A stretch of 64,000 nt of DNA from Desulfovibrio sp. UCD-KL4C (GTDB taxonomy: Bacteria > Desulfobacterota > Desulfovibrionia > Desulfovibrionales > Desulfovibrionaceae), in NCBI RefSeq assembly GCF_006210265.1, contig NZ_VCNC01000001.1, forward strand, positions 196,843 to 260,842, written 5' to 3'. A model generated the notes under the pieces. The model was not told the origin of the DNA, did not search any database, and saw nothing but the letters and a program-made list of their open reading frames with translations. Position numbers and translations under genes: made by a program. Of this stretch, positions 17,173 to 25,470 are shown piece by piece (positions within the stretch are counted from its first letter, which is position 1; each line of letters starts with the position of its first letter).

Positions 17173-18294
17173 TTAGTCCCTATAATCCCGATTTTCACAA
17201 AAAACACTTACTGATTTGCATACCTGCATGGTCTGATCTTTAGTCATTTCCGCATATATGGGCAGGGATAAAATTGATTCCTGCATTGCGTAAGCAACAG
17301 GAAAATCAGCGTGAACATGATGGTAATGAGCGTATGCGTCCATAAACGGGAGAGCCACAGGGTAATGGATCCCTGTTGCAATTCCGTTGTCAGAAAGGAA
17401 CTCTCGTAAAGGGGAACGGTTAGCGTAGCGCACCACGTACAGATGGTATACATGCCCTGCCCAGCTATGGCATTCGGGCAGGATAAGTCCTTCGAGTCCA
17501 CTTAATTCACGTTCATATATTGCGGCAACAGCGCGACGTTGCGCTGTCCAGTGATTCAGGTATTTGAGTTTAACGGAAAGGACAGCCGCTTGCAGGCCGT
17601 CCAGACGGGAATTCACCCCTTCGAACTGATGATCGTATTTATCTTTACGTCCATGATTGGCGAACTTACGAATGTATTCGGCCAAATCTGCATTGTCGGT
17701 TACAACTGCCCCGGCATCTCCGTAAGCTCCTAGATTTTTCCCGGGATAAAAACTGTAGCAGACACAATCCCCGAATTTTGAAAGTGGACGCCCGTCAATA
17801 GTTGCACCGTGAGCCTGAGCTGCGTCCTGAACCACATACAGACCCTTTTTACGGGCAATTGAATCAATGGCGTTCATATCTGCAGGGTGACCATAAAGAT
17901 GTACAGGGATTACGGCCTTGGAGGCCGGACAAATCTTTTTCAGCAGGTCTTCTACACTCATAGTTCCTGTTGTCGGATCAACATCAACAAAAATCGGTTT
18001 TGCCCCGGTCATGGTCACAGCTTCTCCTGTGGCGATGAAAGTCATTGCCGGAACAAGGACTTCATCTCCAGCTCCGATCCCTAATCCTTTCAACGCGACG
18101 AAAAGAGCATCTGTCCCATTGCCCACCCCTATACAGAATTTAGCTGAGCAAAATAGGGCAAATTCTTCTTCAAATGCATGTGCAAATGGGCCATTGATAA
18201 AAGCACCTTTCTCTATTACCTGCTTCATAGCCGTATCAATTTTCTGCTGCAAGTTGCAATACTGTTTTTTCAAATCTGCAAAAGGGATAGCCAT
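17173..18294 (-). CDS. DegT/DnrJ/EryC1-family sugar aminotransferase
   Basis: This 373-residue PLP enzyme starts with IPFADLKKQY, typical of WbpE/WlbC-like UDP-3-keto-sugar aminotransferases. It has GVGNGTDAL for phosphate binding, DAAQAHGA with the PLP-nitrogen Asp, and FYPGKNLGAYGDAGA with the Schiff-base Lys. Together with the two Gfo/Idh/MocA dehydrogenases and the acetyltransferase fusion it suggests synthesis of a 3-amino (2,3-diamino) sugar. The ATG at 18294 was chosen because it overlaps the upstream stop (TAATG) and has GGGGGGA at good spacing; the ATG two codons earlier abuts that G-run. It is co-transcribed with the dehydrogenase gene upstream. Confidence 0.83.
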   Translation of the reverse strand: MAIPFADLKKQYCNLQQKIDTAMKQVIEKGAFINGPFAHAFEEEFALFCSAKFCIGVGNGTDALFVALKGLGIGAGDEVLVPAMTFIATGEAVTMTGAKPIFVDVDPTTGTMSVEDLLKKICPASKAVIPVHLYGHPADMNAIDSIARKKGLYVVQDAAQAHGATIDGRPLSKFGDCVCYSFYPGKNLGAYGDAGAVVTDNADLAEYIRKFANHGRKDKYDHQFEGVNSRLDGLQAAVLSVKLKYLNHWTAQRRAVAAIYERELSGLEGLILPECHSWAGHVYHLYVVRYANRSPLREFLSDNGIATGIHYPVALPFMDAYAHYHHVHADFPVAYAMQESILSLPIYAEMTKDQTMQVCKSVSVFCENRDYRD

Positions 18295-19358
18295 TAACAT
18301 CCCCCCAGTCTGCAGCGTTTTGGTTGAAAACGGAGCGTGACTTCCCGGCCTGTTTCAATGGATTCGTAAATAGCATTGATTAGTTCCAAAGACTTCCGTC
18401 CTTCAAGACCATCGACGAGAGAAGGACTCCCCTGTTCTATACAATTTACAACGTGTTCAAGGTAGGAAAGATGTCCGAATCCATATACATCGGGAGGATT
18501 TGTCTTGTAGAGGGTAAGGGCTTCTTCATCTCCCTCTACTGGTGTTTCAAAATTCCAAACTTTCATCTCGTTAACTGCAAAACCGCCTATCTCAACAGAG
18601 CCTTTTTCCCCTAGGATTGAAATCGATCCCTCAAGATCTTTTGGGCGGGTCGCATTTGTCGCCTCAATAATCCCAATAGCACCACTTGCAAAGGTTATGA
18701 TTGCCACTCCGGTGTCTTCTACTTCAATGTCTACAAGTGCGGTGCGACTTTTGGCATAAACCGAAACAGGGTCGCCGAGCATCCATTCTAATAGGTCGAC
18801 ATGATGGCTTGCCTGGTTGGCGAAAACGCCTCCGTCCATGCCCCACGTGCCCCTCCATGCATCCTGATCATAGTAGGCTTGAGGTCTGCACCATCGAACT
18901 CTAACCGTTCCCATGACGATTTTTCCGAAACGATTAGCGTCAAAAGCTTCGCGCATCTTGATCACCGGGTAGTTTAGACGATTCTGTTTTACAACGAATA
19001 ATTTTATTTTGGCCTGATCACAGATATATATCATGGAATCCGCATCTTCAAGCTTAAGAGCCATTGGTTTTTCAACAACAATGTGTTTACCGTATTGAGC
19101 CATTTCAATCGTATGTTTGGCATGCAACCCGCTCTCTGTCAGAATGGCAATGATATTAACTTCATCTTTCATTTCAGACATCATTTTATGAGCGTCGGTA
19201 TACCATGGTAAATTATATTTTTCGCCAAGTTTTTTGGCGCGTTCTCTCTTGGTATCACATACGGCAACAATGTTGGCTCCTTGCACCTGATTTTCTGCGA
19301 GAATTTGAGCGTAACGTTGCGCAATGCGTCCACATCCCATTAAAGCAAAATTCTGCAC
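18294..19358 (-). CDS. Gfo/Idh/MocA-family sugar dehydrogenase
   Basis: The 354-residue protein has an N-terminal Rossmann fold with MGCGRIAQRYA and a CDTKRERA acidic turn for NAD(P), then the family signature VVEKPMALKLEDA around residue 95. The C-terminal alpha/beta domain contains WRGTWGMDGGVFANQASHHVDLLEW. It probably oxidises a UDP-sugar at C3 ahead of the DegT aminotransferase encoded directly downstream, with which it overlaps by one base (WbpB/WlbA-like role, inferred). It heads a two-gene transcript. The ATG follows an AGGAG-like site. Confidence 0.8.
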   Translation of the reverse strand: MQNFALMGCGRIAQRYAQILAENQVQGANIVAVCDTKRERAKKLGEKYNLPWYTDAHKMMSEMKDEVNIIAILTESGLHAKHTIEMAQYGKHIVVEKPMALKLEDADSMIYICDQAKIKLFVVKQNRLNYPVIKMREAFDANRFGKIVMGTVRVRWCRPQAYYDQDAWRGTWGMDGGVFANQASHHVDLLEWMLGDPVSVYAKSRTALVDIEVEDTGVAIITFASGAIGIIEATNATRPKDLEGSISILGEKGSVEIGGFAVNEMKVWNFETPVEGDEEALTLYKTNPPDVYGFGHLSYLEHVVNCIEQGSPSLVDGLEGRKSLELINAIYESIETGREVTLRFQPKRCRLGGC

Positions 19359-19930
19359 GATAAACTCCTTGCCTATTTGTCAATTCAGGCGAAATAAAAA
19401 CAGTTTACATCTGAAGTAATAATCCGAATAAATTATATCAAGCAAGCCAAAATCATAATTCCCCAGTATTGCTTGCTATCTGAACTTCTTCCTATCCAAG
19501 TTCTCGAAGAGGGATACGAGCAAACTTGCGAGTTTGCTTTTCAACTTATCCCAATAATACGAATAGTTCTTTTCCCTTTAATAAACCATCTATATATTCT
19601 AAGTCACAGGTCAGCAAGTCCGTAGAGCACGATTTCTGCTGCGACAGGGATATTCTCATTGTTTCAATGTTGAATTTACATTTCACCGTGTTAAATATAT
19701 GCTCCGACATGAAAAAAATAATCTTCAGAATGATAATGAGCCTCGTGCAATATTTCTCATCAAACGTGATGTCGCCATCGTAGATAATGTAGCAACAACG
19801 AACGCAATGGTTTTGTATCTTTTTCTCAAGATGGGAAGAGCCTGTGGCTCTAATTTTACAGGCGGTTAAATTGACTGGCGCGAAGAGATAGGTTTTTATA
19901 CCTATAAATAAATAACGTAGGACAACAACC
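19359..19930. other. 570-bp gap between divergent genes, with a hairpin and possibly decayed coding DNA
   Basis: It contains a short hairpin at 19519-19538 (AGCAAACT, TGCG loop, AGTTTGCT) followed by TTTT on the plus strand, with no plus-strand gene upstream to terminate. Minus-strand frames between 19546 and about 19900 look partly protein-like but are broken across frames and show no domain I can name. They may be remnants of a lost gene. No clear promoter for the flanking genes was recognised. Confidence 0.4.
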
Positions 19931-21730
19931 ATGACCACAGTAATTTCTAAGCCGTTGCGCGTAATGCAGGTTATTTCAACCTACCCCAACTTCATCAACC
20001 ATTTCTATGCGCAGAACCCTAATATAGTCTCCATGGACTATCATACTCAAAACGAGGCTTTTGCCAATTACGGTTTTTTCGCACCCCATATCATCGCTCC
20101 ATATACAAAAGAACTGGGGTGCGTTCAGGAACTTACTTTTTCGAATGCAGAACCCTTGCAACGTGCATGGCTCAAAGAACAAGGACTGTCCACAGATCTG
20201 AAGCCCGGCTGGGAAGCGGATCTCCTGCGTATGCGTATTGACGAATTTAAACCCGATGTGCTTTATGTTTTCAGCCCATACACTTTTAATAGTGCGTTGC
20301 GTGACCGGCTGACTCATCAGCCAGGCCTCGTGGTCAGCTGGCGTTGCGCAACGTTGCAGAACAACTGGGACTGGTCGGCTTTTGACGTGATCCTCACAGG
20401 TCTGCCTAGCATAATGGATTTTGCTCCCAAGCTCGGAGCTAGGTCTGCTGAGATGTTTTCTCCAGGGTTTCCTTTGCATCTCGTCAAGGAGCTTGTTTCC
20501 ATTCCTCAAGATACCGATTTGGTTTTCGTAGGCTCCCTTACCGGAACACGCCGTATAGCAATGCTGGATTCTGTCGCCAGAGCGGCTAAGCAATATGGTT
20601 TTTCTCTAGCACTACACCTCTCGGGAGATTTCAGCCATCTGACCCCGTCTATGGTGCCTTACCTCAAACAACCAGTTTTTGGCCTGGACGCTATGCGTTG
20701 TCTGCGCCGCGGGCGTATGGTTATCGATTCTCGAACTCCGGTTTACCTGTCCGATCGGCATGGTTATCCCATCAAGGACATAAGCGAGGACGAAAATTGC
20801 AGCATGCGTCTGTTTGAAGCCACGGGCTGTGGGGCGCTTGTATTGGCCCTGGAAGGAGTGTCGCGCTGGTTTGATTGGGGGAAGGAAATAATATCCTACA
20901 AAAATCCACAGGATTTGGTAGATAAAATCAGGCACTTCATCGCTAATCCTGAAGAGCGGGAGAATATTGCGTCCGCAGGTCAGAATCGTTGCCTTACTGA
21001 GTACAACATGAAGCGCAATACCGAACGGTTTATGGACATTGTTGATAAAAATTTAAATAAGCCTTCGGTTCGACCCAAACCTTTTGAAGTCATCGCGCCC
21101 AATGAACCAAAATCATACACCCCAAACTCAATGTTTAATGAGATTTTATCCAATAGTTATCTCAAGAAGATGGGGTGGTTTTCCAGCTATCATCGTCAGG
21201 CTATTGTAGACGATAACGGAGCTCCATTGCCATGGTTGTCATACCCTGCAGTAAACTTGTTGGAAGAACGGTCGCCCTACGGAATTAATGTTTTTGAATA
21301 CGGTTGCGGCAGCAGTACTCTCTGGTGGGCTAAACGCGCTCGGCGTGTAGTCGTGGTGGAGCACAATGAACAATGGTTCAAGACTATGAAGGAGCAGTTT
21401 CCAGACAACGTCAGGCCCGTACGACGAGAGCTTGAGACTGGTGGCGACTACAGTAAAACCGTAGCGATGATTAAAAACATTAAGTTCGACATTATCGTGA
21501 TCGACGGCAGAGACAGGGTCAACTGCGCATACAATTGCCTAGATTCATTGTCTCCTTCCGGAGTAGTCGTCTTCGATAACACCGACCGTTTGGAATATAT
21601 GCCAGGACGAGAGTTCCTTGTGGAGGCTGGATTTAAAGAGTTGCGTCTTACTGGCCTTGCTTCCATGGTATTGAATGTGGGTAGTTGTACCTCTATTTTT
21701 TACAAAGACGATAATTGTTTGGGATTATAA
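19931..21730 (+). CDS. Glycosyltransferase-methyltransferase fusion protein (second copy of this architecture)
   Basis: This 599-residue protein has two parts. Residues 1 to about 390 resemble CgeB-like glycosyltransferases: MQVISTYPNFINHFY, DVLYVFSPYTFNSALRD, LVFVGSLTGTRRIAML, then the donor-site SMRLFEATGCGALVLALE. Residues about 410-595 resemble a class I methyltransferase: VFEYGCGSSTLWWAKRARRVVVVEHN as motifs I and II, FDIIVIDGRDRVNC, and LSPSGVVVFDN. This C-terminal part is FkbM/TylF-like and differs from the type-11 domain of the fusion at 9996. The protein is soluble with no signal peptide. A role in adding and methylating a surface-glycan residue is inferred. It is transcribed alone, between minus-strand genes. 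Confidence 0.7.
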   Translation: MTTVISKPLRVMQVISTYPNFINHFYAQNPNIVSMDYHTQNEAFANYGFFAPHIIAPYTKELGCVQELTFSNAEPLQRAWLKEQGLSTDLKPGWEADLLRMRIDEFKPDVLYVFSPYTFNSALRDRLTHQPGLVVSWRCATLQNNWDWSAFDVILTGLPSIMDFAPKLGARSAEMFSPGFPLHLVKELVSIPQDTDLVFVGSLTGTRRIAMLDSVARAAKQYGFSLALHLSGDFSHLTPSMVPYLKQPVFGLDAMRCLRRGRMVIDSRTPVYLSDRHGYPIKDISEDENCSMRLFEATGCGALVLALEGVSRWFDWGKEIISYKNPQDLVDKIRHFIANPEERENIASAGQNRCLTEYNMKRNTERFMDIVDKNLNKPSVRPKPFEVIAPNEPKSYTPNSMFNEILSNSYLKKMGWFSSYHRQAIVDDNGAPLPWLSYPAVNLLEERSPYGINVFEYGCGSSTLWWAKRARRVVVVEHNEQWFKTMKEQFPDNVRPVRRELETGGDYSKTVAMIKNIKFDIIVIDGRDRVNCAYNCLDSLSPSGVVVFDNTDRLEYMPGREFLVEAGFKELRLTGLASMVLNVGSCTSIFYKDDNCLGL

Positions 21731-21842
21731 TCGGATGCTGGTTTCTATTAATTAAATGGCATCTAGTGCTGGGTGGGATACTAATCGATGAGAACTTTGA
21801 CGACAGTTCGTCGTGTTCAGCGTGTGACTGCTATTAAATTCC

Positions 21843-23411
21843 TTATTCGCAAAGAGTTAAGGTGTTTTCGTCTTTTTCTTTGTATTTGGAATTACAGCGA
21901 ATACATTCTAGAGAGTTGGGTAAAATCTCTCCACATTTGCACATCCATCCGGTTCTGCGGGCTGGGTTGCCAACCATAAGTGCAAAGTCGGGCACATTCT
22001 TGGTAACCACTGCACCTGCCCCAATAAGAGCATATTTCCCAATTATGTTTCCGCAAACAATTGTGCAGTTTGCCCCTAGAGTTGCACCTTTTTTTACTAT
22101 AGTTTCACGTAGTTCATTCATACGAGCAACATGGGCACGAGGATTGAATACATTTGTAAAAACCATAGAGGGACCGCAGAAAACGTCATCCTCAAGGGTT
22201 ACACCTTTGTAAACCGATACGTTGTTCTGAATCTTGCATCTATTCCCTATTGTTACGGATGAGCCAACAAAAACATTTTGCCCCAAGTTACAGTCTTTTC
22301 CAATGGTTGTTCCTCCAAGAATATGTGAAAATAGCCATATTTTTGTGCCCTCTCCAATTTTTACATTGCTGTCTAGGACTGCTGTTTCGTGTACATATGC
22401 AGGATTAGCTTTTGAATCAGTATTAATAAGAACTTCTCTGCTTTTTTCATTAAGCGATTTTTGACTAGCATTGAGAACCTTAAGAACTCGCAACCCCTCT
22501 TCTGCGTCAGTCCGGGGAGTTTCTCCTGATTCCATGCAGTCTAGAAAATGTTTGCACTCAAGAAATAGTGGTTCGTCTTGTAGAACTACAACTTTTTCGG
22601 CTTCAGCTTTTGATGGAATAGGATTGCTATTTTCCCATTCTACTTTGTGTGGGTAAAGCATAAGTTTGTCTTCCCATGGAAGGGTATCATCGAAAACAGC
22701 CATTTTGTTATCACCAACAACAACCAGTTTTTGTTCTTTATATGGATGAAGCCATGAAACAAAGATGTGAGCTTTTGCACCAGAAGGAAATTCAAGGTGA
22801 GTTGTGGTTACATCTGCGATATTTTTATGCAGAAAGTTGCCGCCAGTTGCGATGACTTTTTCCGGTTCTTCGCCGAGCAGGGATAGAATCATAGATATGT
22901 CATGGGGAGCGAAAGACCATAGAAAGTTTTTTTCGCGCCTGATTTTTCTTAAGTTCAATCGGTTGGAATAAATATAGTTTATACATCCAAGCTCACCGGA
23001 GTTGGCTAGTTCGCTCAGCTTGATAAAAACTGGATGAAATTGAAGAAGGTGGCCGACCATCAGGATAAGTTTTTTGTCTTTCGCGAGTTTAATCAGTTCT
23101 TCAGTTTCACCTTCATTTAAAACGAGGGGCTTTTCCACGTAAACGTGTTTGCCCGCAAGCAAAGCTTCTTTGGCAAGCGTGAAGTGTGTTTCAGCTGGGG
23201 TCGCAATTACAATGCCGTTAATATCTTGATCGCTTAAGACAGTTGCATGGTCTAGAACCATTTCTACTGCAGGATATTGTTCTTTAAATTTGGATAGTGT
23301 GTCTAAGTCTGTGTCGCAAATGGCTTTGAGTGCCCCTACGCGGTCGTAGTTGCAGATCAGATTTTTACCCAAGTACCCAGCGCCTATAACTGCAATATTA
23401 AGATCATTCAT
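21843..23411 (-). CDS. Sugar dehydrogenase-acetyltransferase fusion (WbpB-WbpD-like) with C-terminal four-cysteine tail
   Basis: The 522-residue protein combines two enzymes. Residues 1 to about 330 are a Gfo/Idh/MocA dehydrogenase ([25 protein letters not shown]). Residues about 340-490 are a left-handed beta-helix acetyltransferase with hexapeptide repeats ([39 protein letters not shown]) and [11 protein letters not shown], as in WbpD/WlbB UDP-3-amino-sugar N-acetyltransferases. The last ~30 residues add CKCGEI ... CIRCNSKY, two CxC/CxxC pairs that look like a small zinc ribbon. With the DegT aminotransferase at 17173 it would complete oxidation, amination and acetylation at C3 of a UDP-sugar. 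The nearest promoter region is the 23412-23600 gap. Confidence 0.82.
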   Translation of the reverse strand: MNDLNIAVIGAGYLGKNLICNYDRVGALKAICDTDLDTLSKFKEQYPAVEMVLDHATVLSDQDINGIVIATPAETHFTLAKEALLAGKHVYVEKPLVLNEGETEELIKLAKDKKLILMVGHLLQFHPVFIKLSELANSGELGCINYIYSNRLNLRKIRREKNFLWSFAPHDISMILSLLGEEPEKVIATGGNFLHKNIADVTTTHLEFPSGAKAHIFVSWLHPYKEQKLVVVGDNKMAVFDDTLPWEDKLMLYPHKVEWENSNPIPSKAEAEKVVVLQDEPLFLECKHFLDCMESGETPRTDAEEGLRVLKVLNASQKSLNEKSREVLINTDSKANPAYVHETAVLDSNVKIGEGTKIWLFSHILGGTTIGKDCNLGQNVFVGSSVTIGNRCKIQNNVSVYKGVTLEDDVFCGPSMVFTNVFNPRAHVARMNELRETIVKKGATLGANCTIVCGNIIGKYALIGAGAVVTKNVPDFALMVGNPARRTGWMCKCGEILPNSLECIRCNSKYKEKDENTLTLCE

Positions 23412-23600
23412 TAAATTATACCTTTAGGTTTTTAGAGAATATCCACTGAGTTATAATCTCTATCGCTTTTTATTTCATATCAAAAGATTAATAACTCTAA
23501 TATGAATATAATTTCATAAATTATTCTGTGTGGGCTGTAAACGAAGGTATTAATTTTTTAGTAGAAAACTCAACTAGCATATGATTAAACCGGGCAATAA

Positions 23601-23644
23601 AAACTGTCCGCAAACTGTCCGCAAACTGTACGCAAAGTGTACGC
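23601..23644 (+). repeat. Four tandem 11-bp iterons next to the tRNA attachment site
   Basis: AAACTGTCCGC, AAACTGTCCGC, AAACTGTACGC and AAAGTGTACGC follow one another without gaps, and an inverted GTGCGTAC element comes right after. The period of about one helical turn and the location about 120 bp from the 23768 junction fit recombinase or excisionase arm-binding sites. The rest of 23412-24170 holds only this, the tRNA fragment, its terminator and the araC upstream region. Confidence 0.7.
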
Positions 23645-23767
23645 AAAAGTGCGTACAAAACTCGGTAGTTTTAGCTAGTTTTCGGCAGTTTTTTAAATCT
23701 CCTGAATTTAGATTATCCCGCATGAACCAAGCAAAGACAGGCATTCCCATCTCAAAAACAGATCCTT

Positions 23768-23785
23768 CGCCAGCCAATTCGTAAT
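23768..23785 (+). repeat. 18-bp direct repeat copy 1 at the island/tRNA junction
   Basis: CGCCAGCCAATTCGTAAT is identical to 38689-38706. The last eight bases belong to the tRNA-Thr anticodon loop/stem; the first ten do not. Confidence 0.8.
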
Positions 23786-23822
23786 CAGTAGGTCGTCAGT
23801 TCAACTCTGATCGTTGGCTCCA
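23778..23822 (+). tRNA. 3' half of a tRNA-Thr (CGU anticodon) gene, attachment-site remnant
   Basis: The sequence begins in the anticodon loop (TTCGTAA, anticodon CGT), followed by the 3' anticodon stem TCAGT and variable region AGGTC. The T-arm is GTCAG-TTCAACT-CTGAT and the acceptor strand CGTTGGC, with T and an encoded CCA at 23820-23822. The bases before the loop do not pair with TCAGT, and no D-arm or 5' acceptor strand exists, so the gene is a 3' fragment. This is what remains at the distal end when an element integrates into a tRNA gene. The intact tRNA should lie left of the window. Confidence 0.75.
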
Positions 23823-23832
23823 TAAAAATCAT

Positions 23833-23870
23833 AGCCTCACAGTGTGTTATCACGTTGTGAGGCTTTTGTA
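23833..23870 (+). terminator. Rho-independent terminator of the tRNA-Thr unit
   Basis: AGCCTCACA (23833-23841) pairs with TGTGAGGCT (23856-23864), followed by TTT. It lies 10 bp after the tRNA CCA end. Confidence 0.7.
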
Positions 23871-24097
23871 TGATTAATAAAAGAGTATGACTTCGTAAAA
23901 GTACGAGCGGATAAACTGCGGACACCTATTCTCTATTTTTTAGCATATACAGCGAAGCAAATTCCCACCACAAACGGCGATCTTACGAAGAAAATTTAAA
24001 CGTAATGTCATATTTAAAATGAGGAATTGTTTCTTGCTAGGTTGCGGAGAATGAGTCTGTGCAAAATTAATTTGAACATATTTCAAACTTACCTTCT

Positions 24098-24112
24098 TGA
24101 CATGTTATGTCA
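24098..24112. promoter_or_regulatory. Palindrome overlapping a -35-like element upstream of the AraC regulator
   Basis: TGACAT-GTT-ATGTCA is a perfect inverted repeat. TTGACA (24097-24102) overlaps it and a TATTGA box lies about 18 bp downstream. A related ATGTCATAT half-site lies near 24005. It may be the regulator's own operator or promoter. Confidence 0.4.
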
Positions 24113-24170
24113 TATCTAGATATTGAAAATCATAATCAACAAAATTGTCTATGAATAAAGAGCAATGTAA

Positions 24171-25214
24171 ATGAATGGAAGTCTTTTCTCCACTTCGAAT
24201 AAGAATGCATGGAGCATGCGTGAAGCCTCTGCGAATAGTGCTGTCAGGGTATTTGACCCTATTTCATGGCTTAATTTAAGTTTTGAGTCAGAGCCTATAT
24301 GGCGCGAGATAGAGCTCAGGCCAGGGCTTCGGGTAAGCGCATTTGAGGGTACTCTTTCTAGCGATTTTTCATTCAGTTACCAAAAAAAGAATATTTTTCT
24401 TGATTTCGGATTTTTCCTTGAAGGCGCAATTGTAAATAATCTCTGTGAAACTCCTATAGGCCCTCGTAGAATTGAAAACTTTGCGGGATATGGAGGACTG
24501 GGATTTTTTCGGGAAATGGCTGGTATGGCTAAGCCTGTGACACAAGGCAAGGTGAGAAGCATACATCTTCACATTGTTCCTGAACTACTTCACGAATTGT
24601 TGGCTGAAGATATTCATGCAGTGCATGATGATTTAAGGGTTTTGTTGGAAAATCAGGGTGAGCATAATTTCTTTTTGCACCACACCATGGACCCTGTAGT
24701 CCAGGTTGCAGCGAATGAATTGTTTTATGGACTCGCTGGCGGGCATTGCAGCAGAATGTATCTGGAAGGAAAAGCTCTTGAACTTATAGGGCTTCAGGTT
24801 ATGAAACTGGAATCTAAGTCCGGTGTGAATAATACTGTTTTGACCCCGAAGGAAGTTGAGCAGCTTAAGGCTGTTCAGGAGTATCTTAAGGATAAGTTTG
24901 ACGCACCGCCGAGTATGGCTGAATTGTCAAAAACTCACATGATGAGTATCAGCAAAATTCAGTCAGGTTTTCAGGAATTATTTGGAGTTTCCGTATTTGG
25001 TTTTTTAAAGGAATACAAACTTCGGAAAGCAAGAATGTATTTTGAAAGCGGCGAGATGAATGTAAGTGAAGTCGGATGGGCTCTTGGCTATACTAATCTA
25101 AGTCATTTTAGTTCTGCATATAAAAAAAGATATGGCGTACTTCCTAAGCAGTTTTTAAATTCAGTACGAGAAAGGAAAGTAGCTGGTTTTAATTGTAGAA
25201 ATTTTAAAATTTGA
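24171..25214 (+). CDS. AraC-family transcriptional regulator (PchR-like)
   Basis: This 347-residue protein has a C-terminal double helix-turn-helix (about residues 235-335). It contains FLKEYKLRKARMYFESGEMNVSEVGWALGYTNLSHFSSAYKKRYGVLPKQFL, given here only as a region; the key signature is the NVSEVGWALGY to RYGVLPK stretch. The N-terminal half is a ligand-sensing region of the type in siderophore-linked PchR/YbtA regulators. It lies 256 bp upstream of a TonB-dependent receptor gene in the same orientation, and this pairing usually means the regulator activates the receptor in response to the transported ligand (inferred). A strong terminator follows at 25255. Confidence 0.82.
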   Translation: MNGSLFSTSNKNAWSMREASANSAVRVFDPISWLNLSFESEPIWREIELRPGLRVSAFEGTLSSDFSFSYQKKNIFLDFGFFLEGAIVNNLCETPIGPRRIENFAGYGGLGFFREMAGMAKPVTQGKVRSIHLHIVPELLHELLAEDIHAVHDDLRVLLENQGEHNFFLHHTMDPVVQVAANELFYGLAGGHCSRMYLEGKALELIGLQVMKLESKSGVNNTVLTPKEVEQLKAVQEYLKDKFDAPPSMAELSKTHMMSISKIQSGFQELFGVSVFGFLKEYKLRKARMYFESGEMNVSEVGWALGYTNLSHFSSAYKKRYGVLPKQFLNSVRERKVAGFNCRNFKI

Positions 25215-25254
25215 ATTTGTAGAATAACTTCTGAATATTATTATATTGTAAGAG

Positions 25255-25288
25255 GCGTATTACGTATTTAGCGTAATGCGCTTTTTTA
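25255..25288 (+). terminator. Rho-independent terminator after the AraC gene
   Basis: GCGTATTACG pairs with CGTAATGCGC (one G-T pair), 7-nt loop, followed by six Ts. The remainder of the gap to 25471 is AT-rich and holds the TonB-receptor promoter region; no specific box can be fixed. Confidence 0.8.
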
Positions 25289-25470
25289 TTTTTATTGTAT
25301 TTTTGTATTGTGTATTTGAATATCGGTTAAATATTGAATGTTAATGGGTAGAAAATATTTCTTAGACTTCATATTTTGCCTTCTTGTAAAATGATTATGG
25401 TGGTCAGTAACTTTGGCAGTCGTCATTTATCATAACATAAAGATTGGTAAAATAATTACATGGAGTCGAG

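Noticed and set aside
19546-19938. A 130-codon minus-strand gene
   Set aside because: There is no ribosome site or recognisable domain. Protein-like patches are scattered over different frames, so decayed or non-coding DNA is more likely. It is described under the gap.
23601-23644. CRISPR-like repeat array
   Set aside because: The 11-bp units are directly adjacent with no spacers and only four copies; no cas genes are present.
23581-23784. A 67-codon open frame across the iterons and the junction
   Set aside because: Its sequence is made largely of the 11-bp repeats and it ends in the attachment site. It has no protein-like pattern and is better explained as non-coding recombination-site DNA.
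23778-23822. A complete functional tRNA-Thr gene
   Set aside because: There is no 5' acceptor strand or D-arm, and the bases before the anticodon loop do not pair with the 3' stem. Only the 3' half exists.
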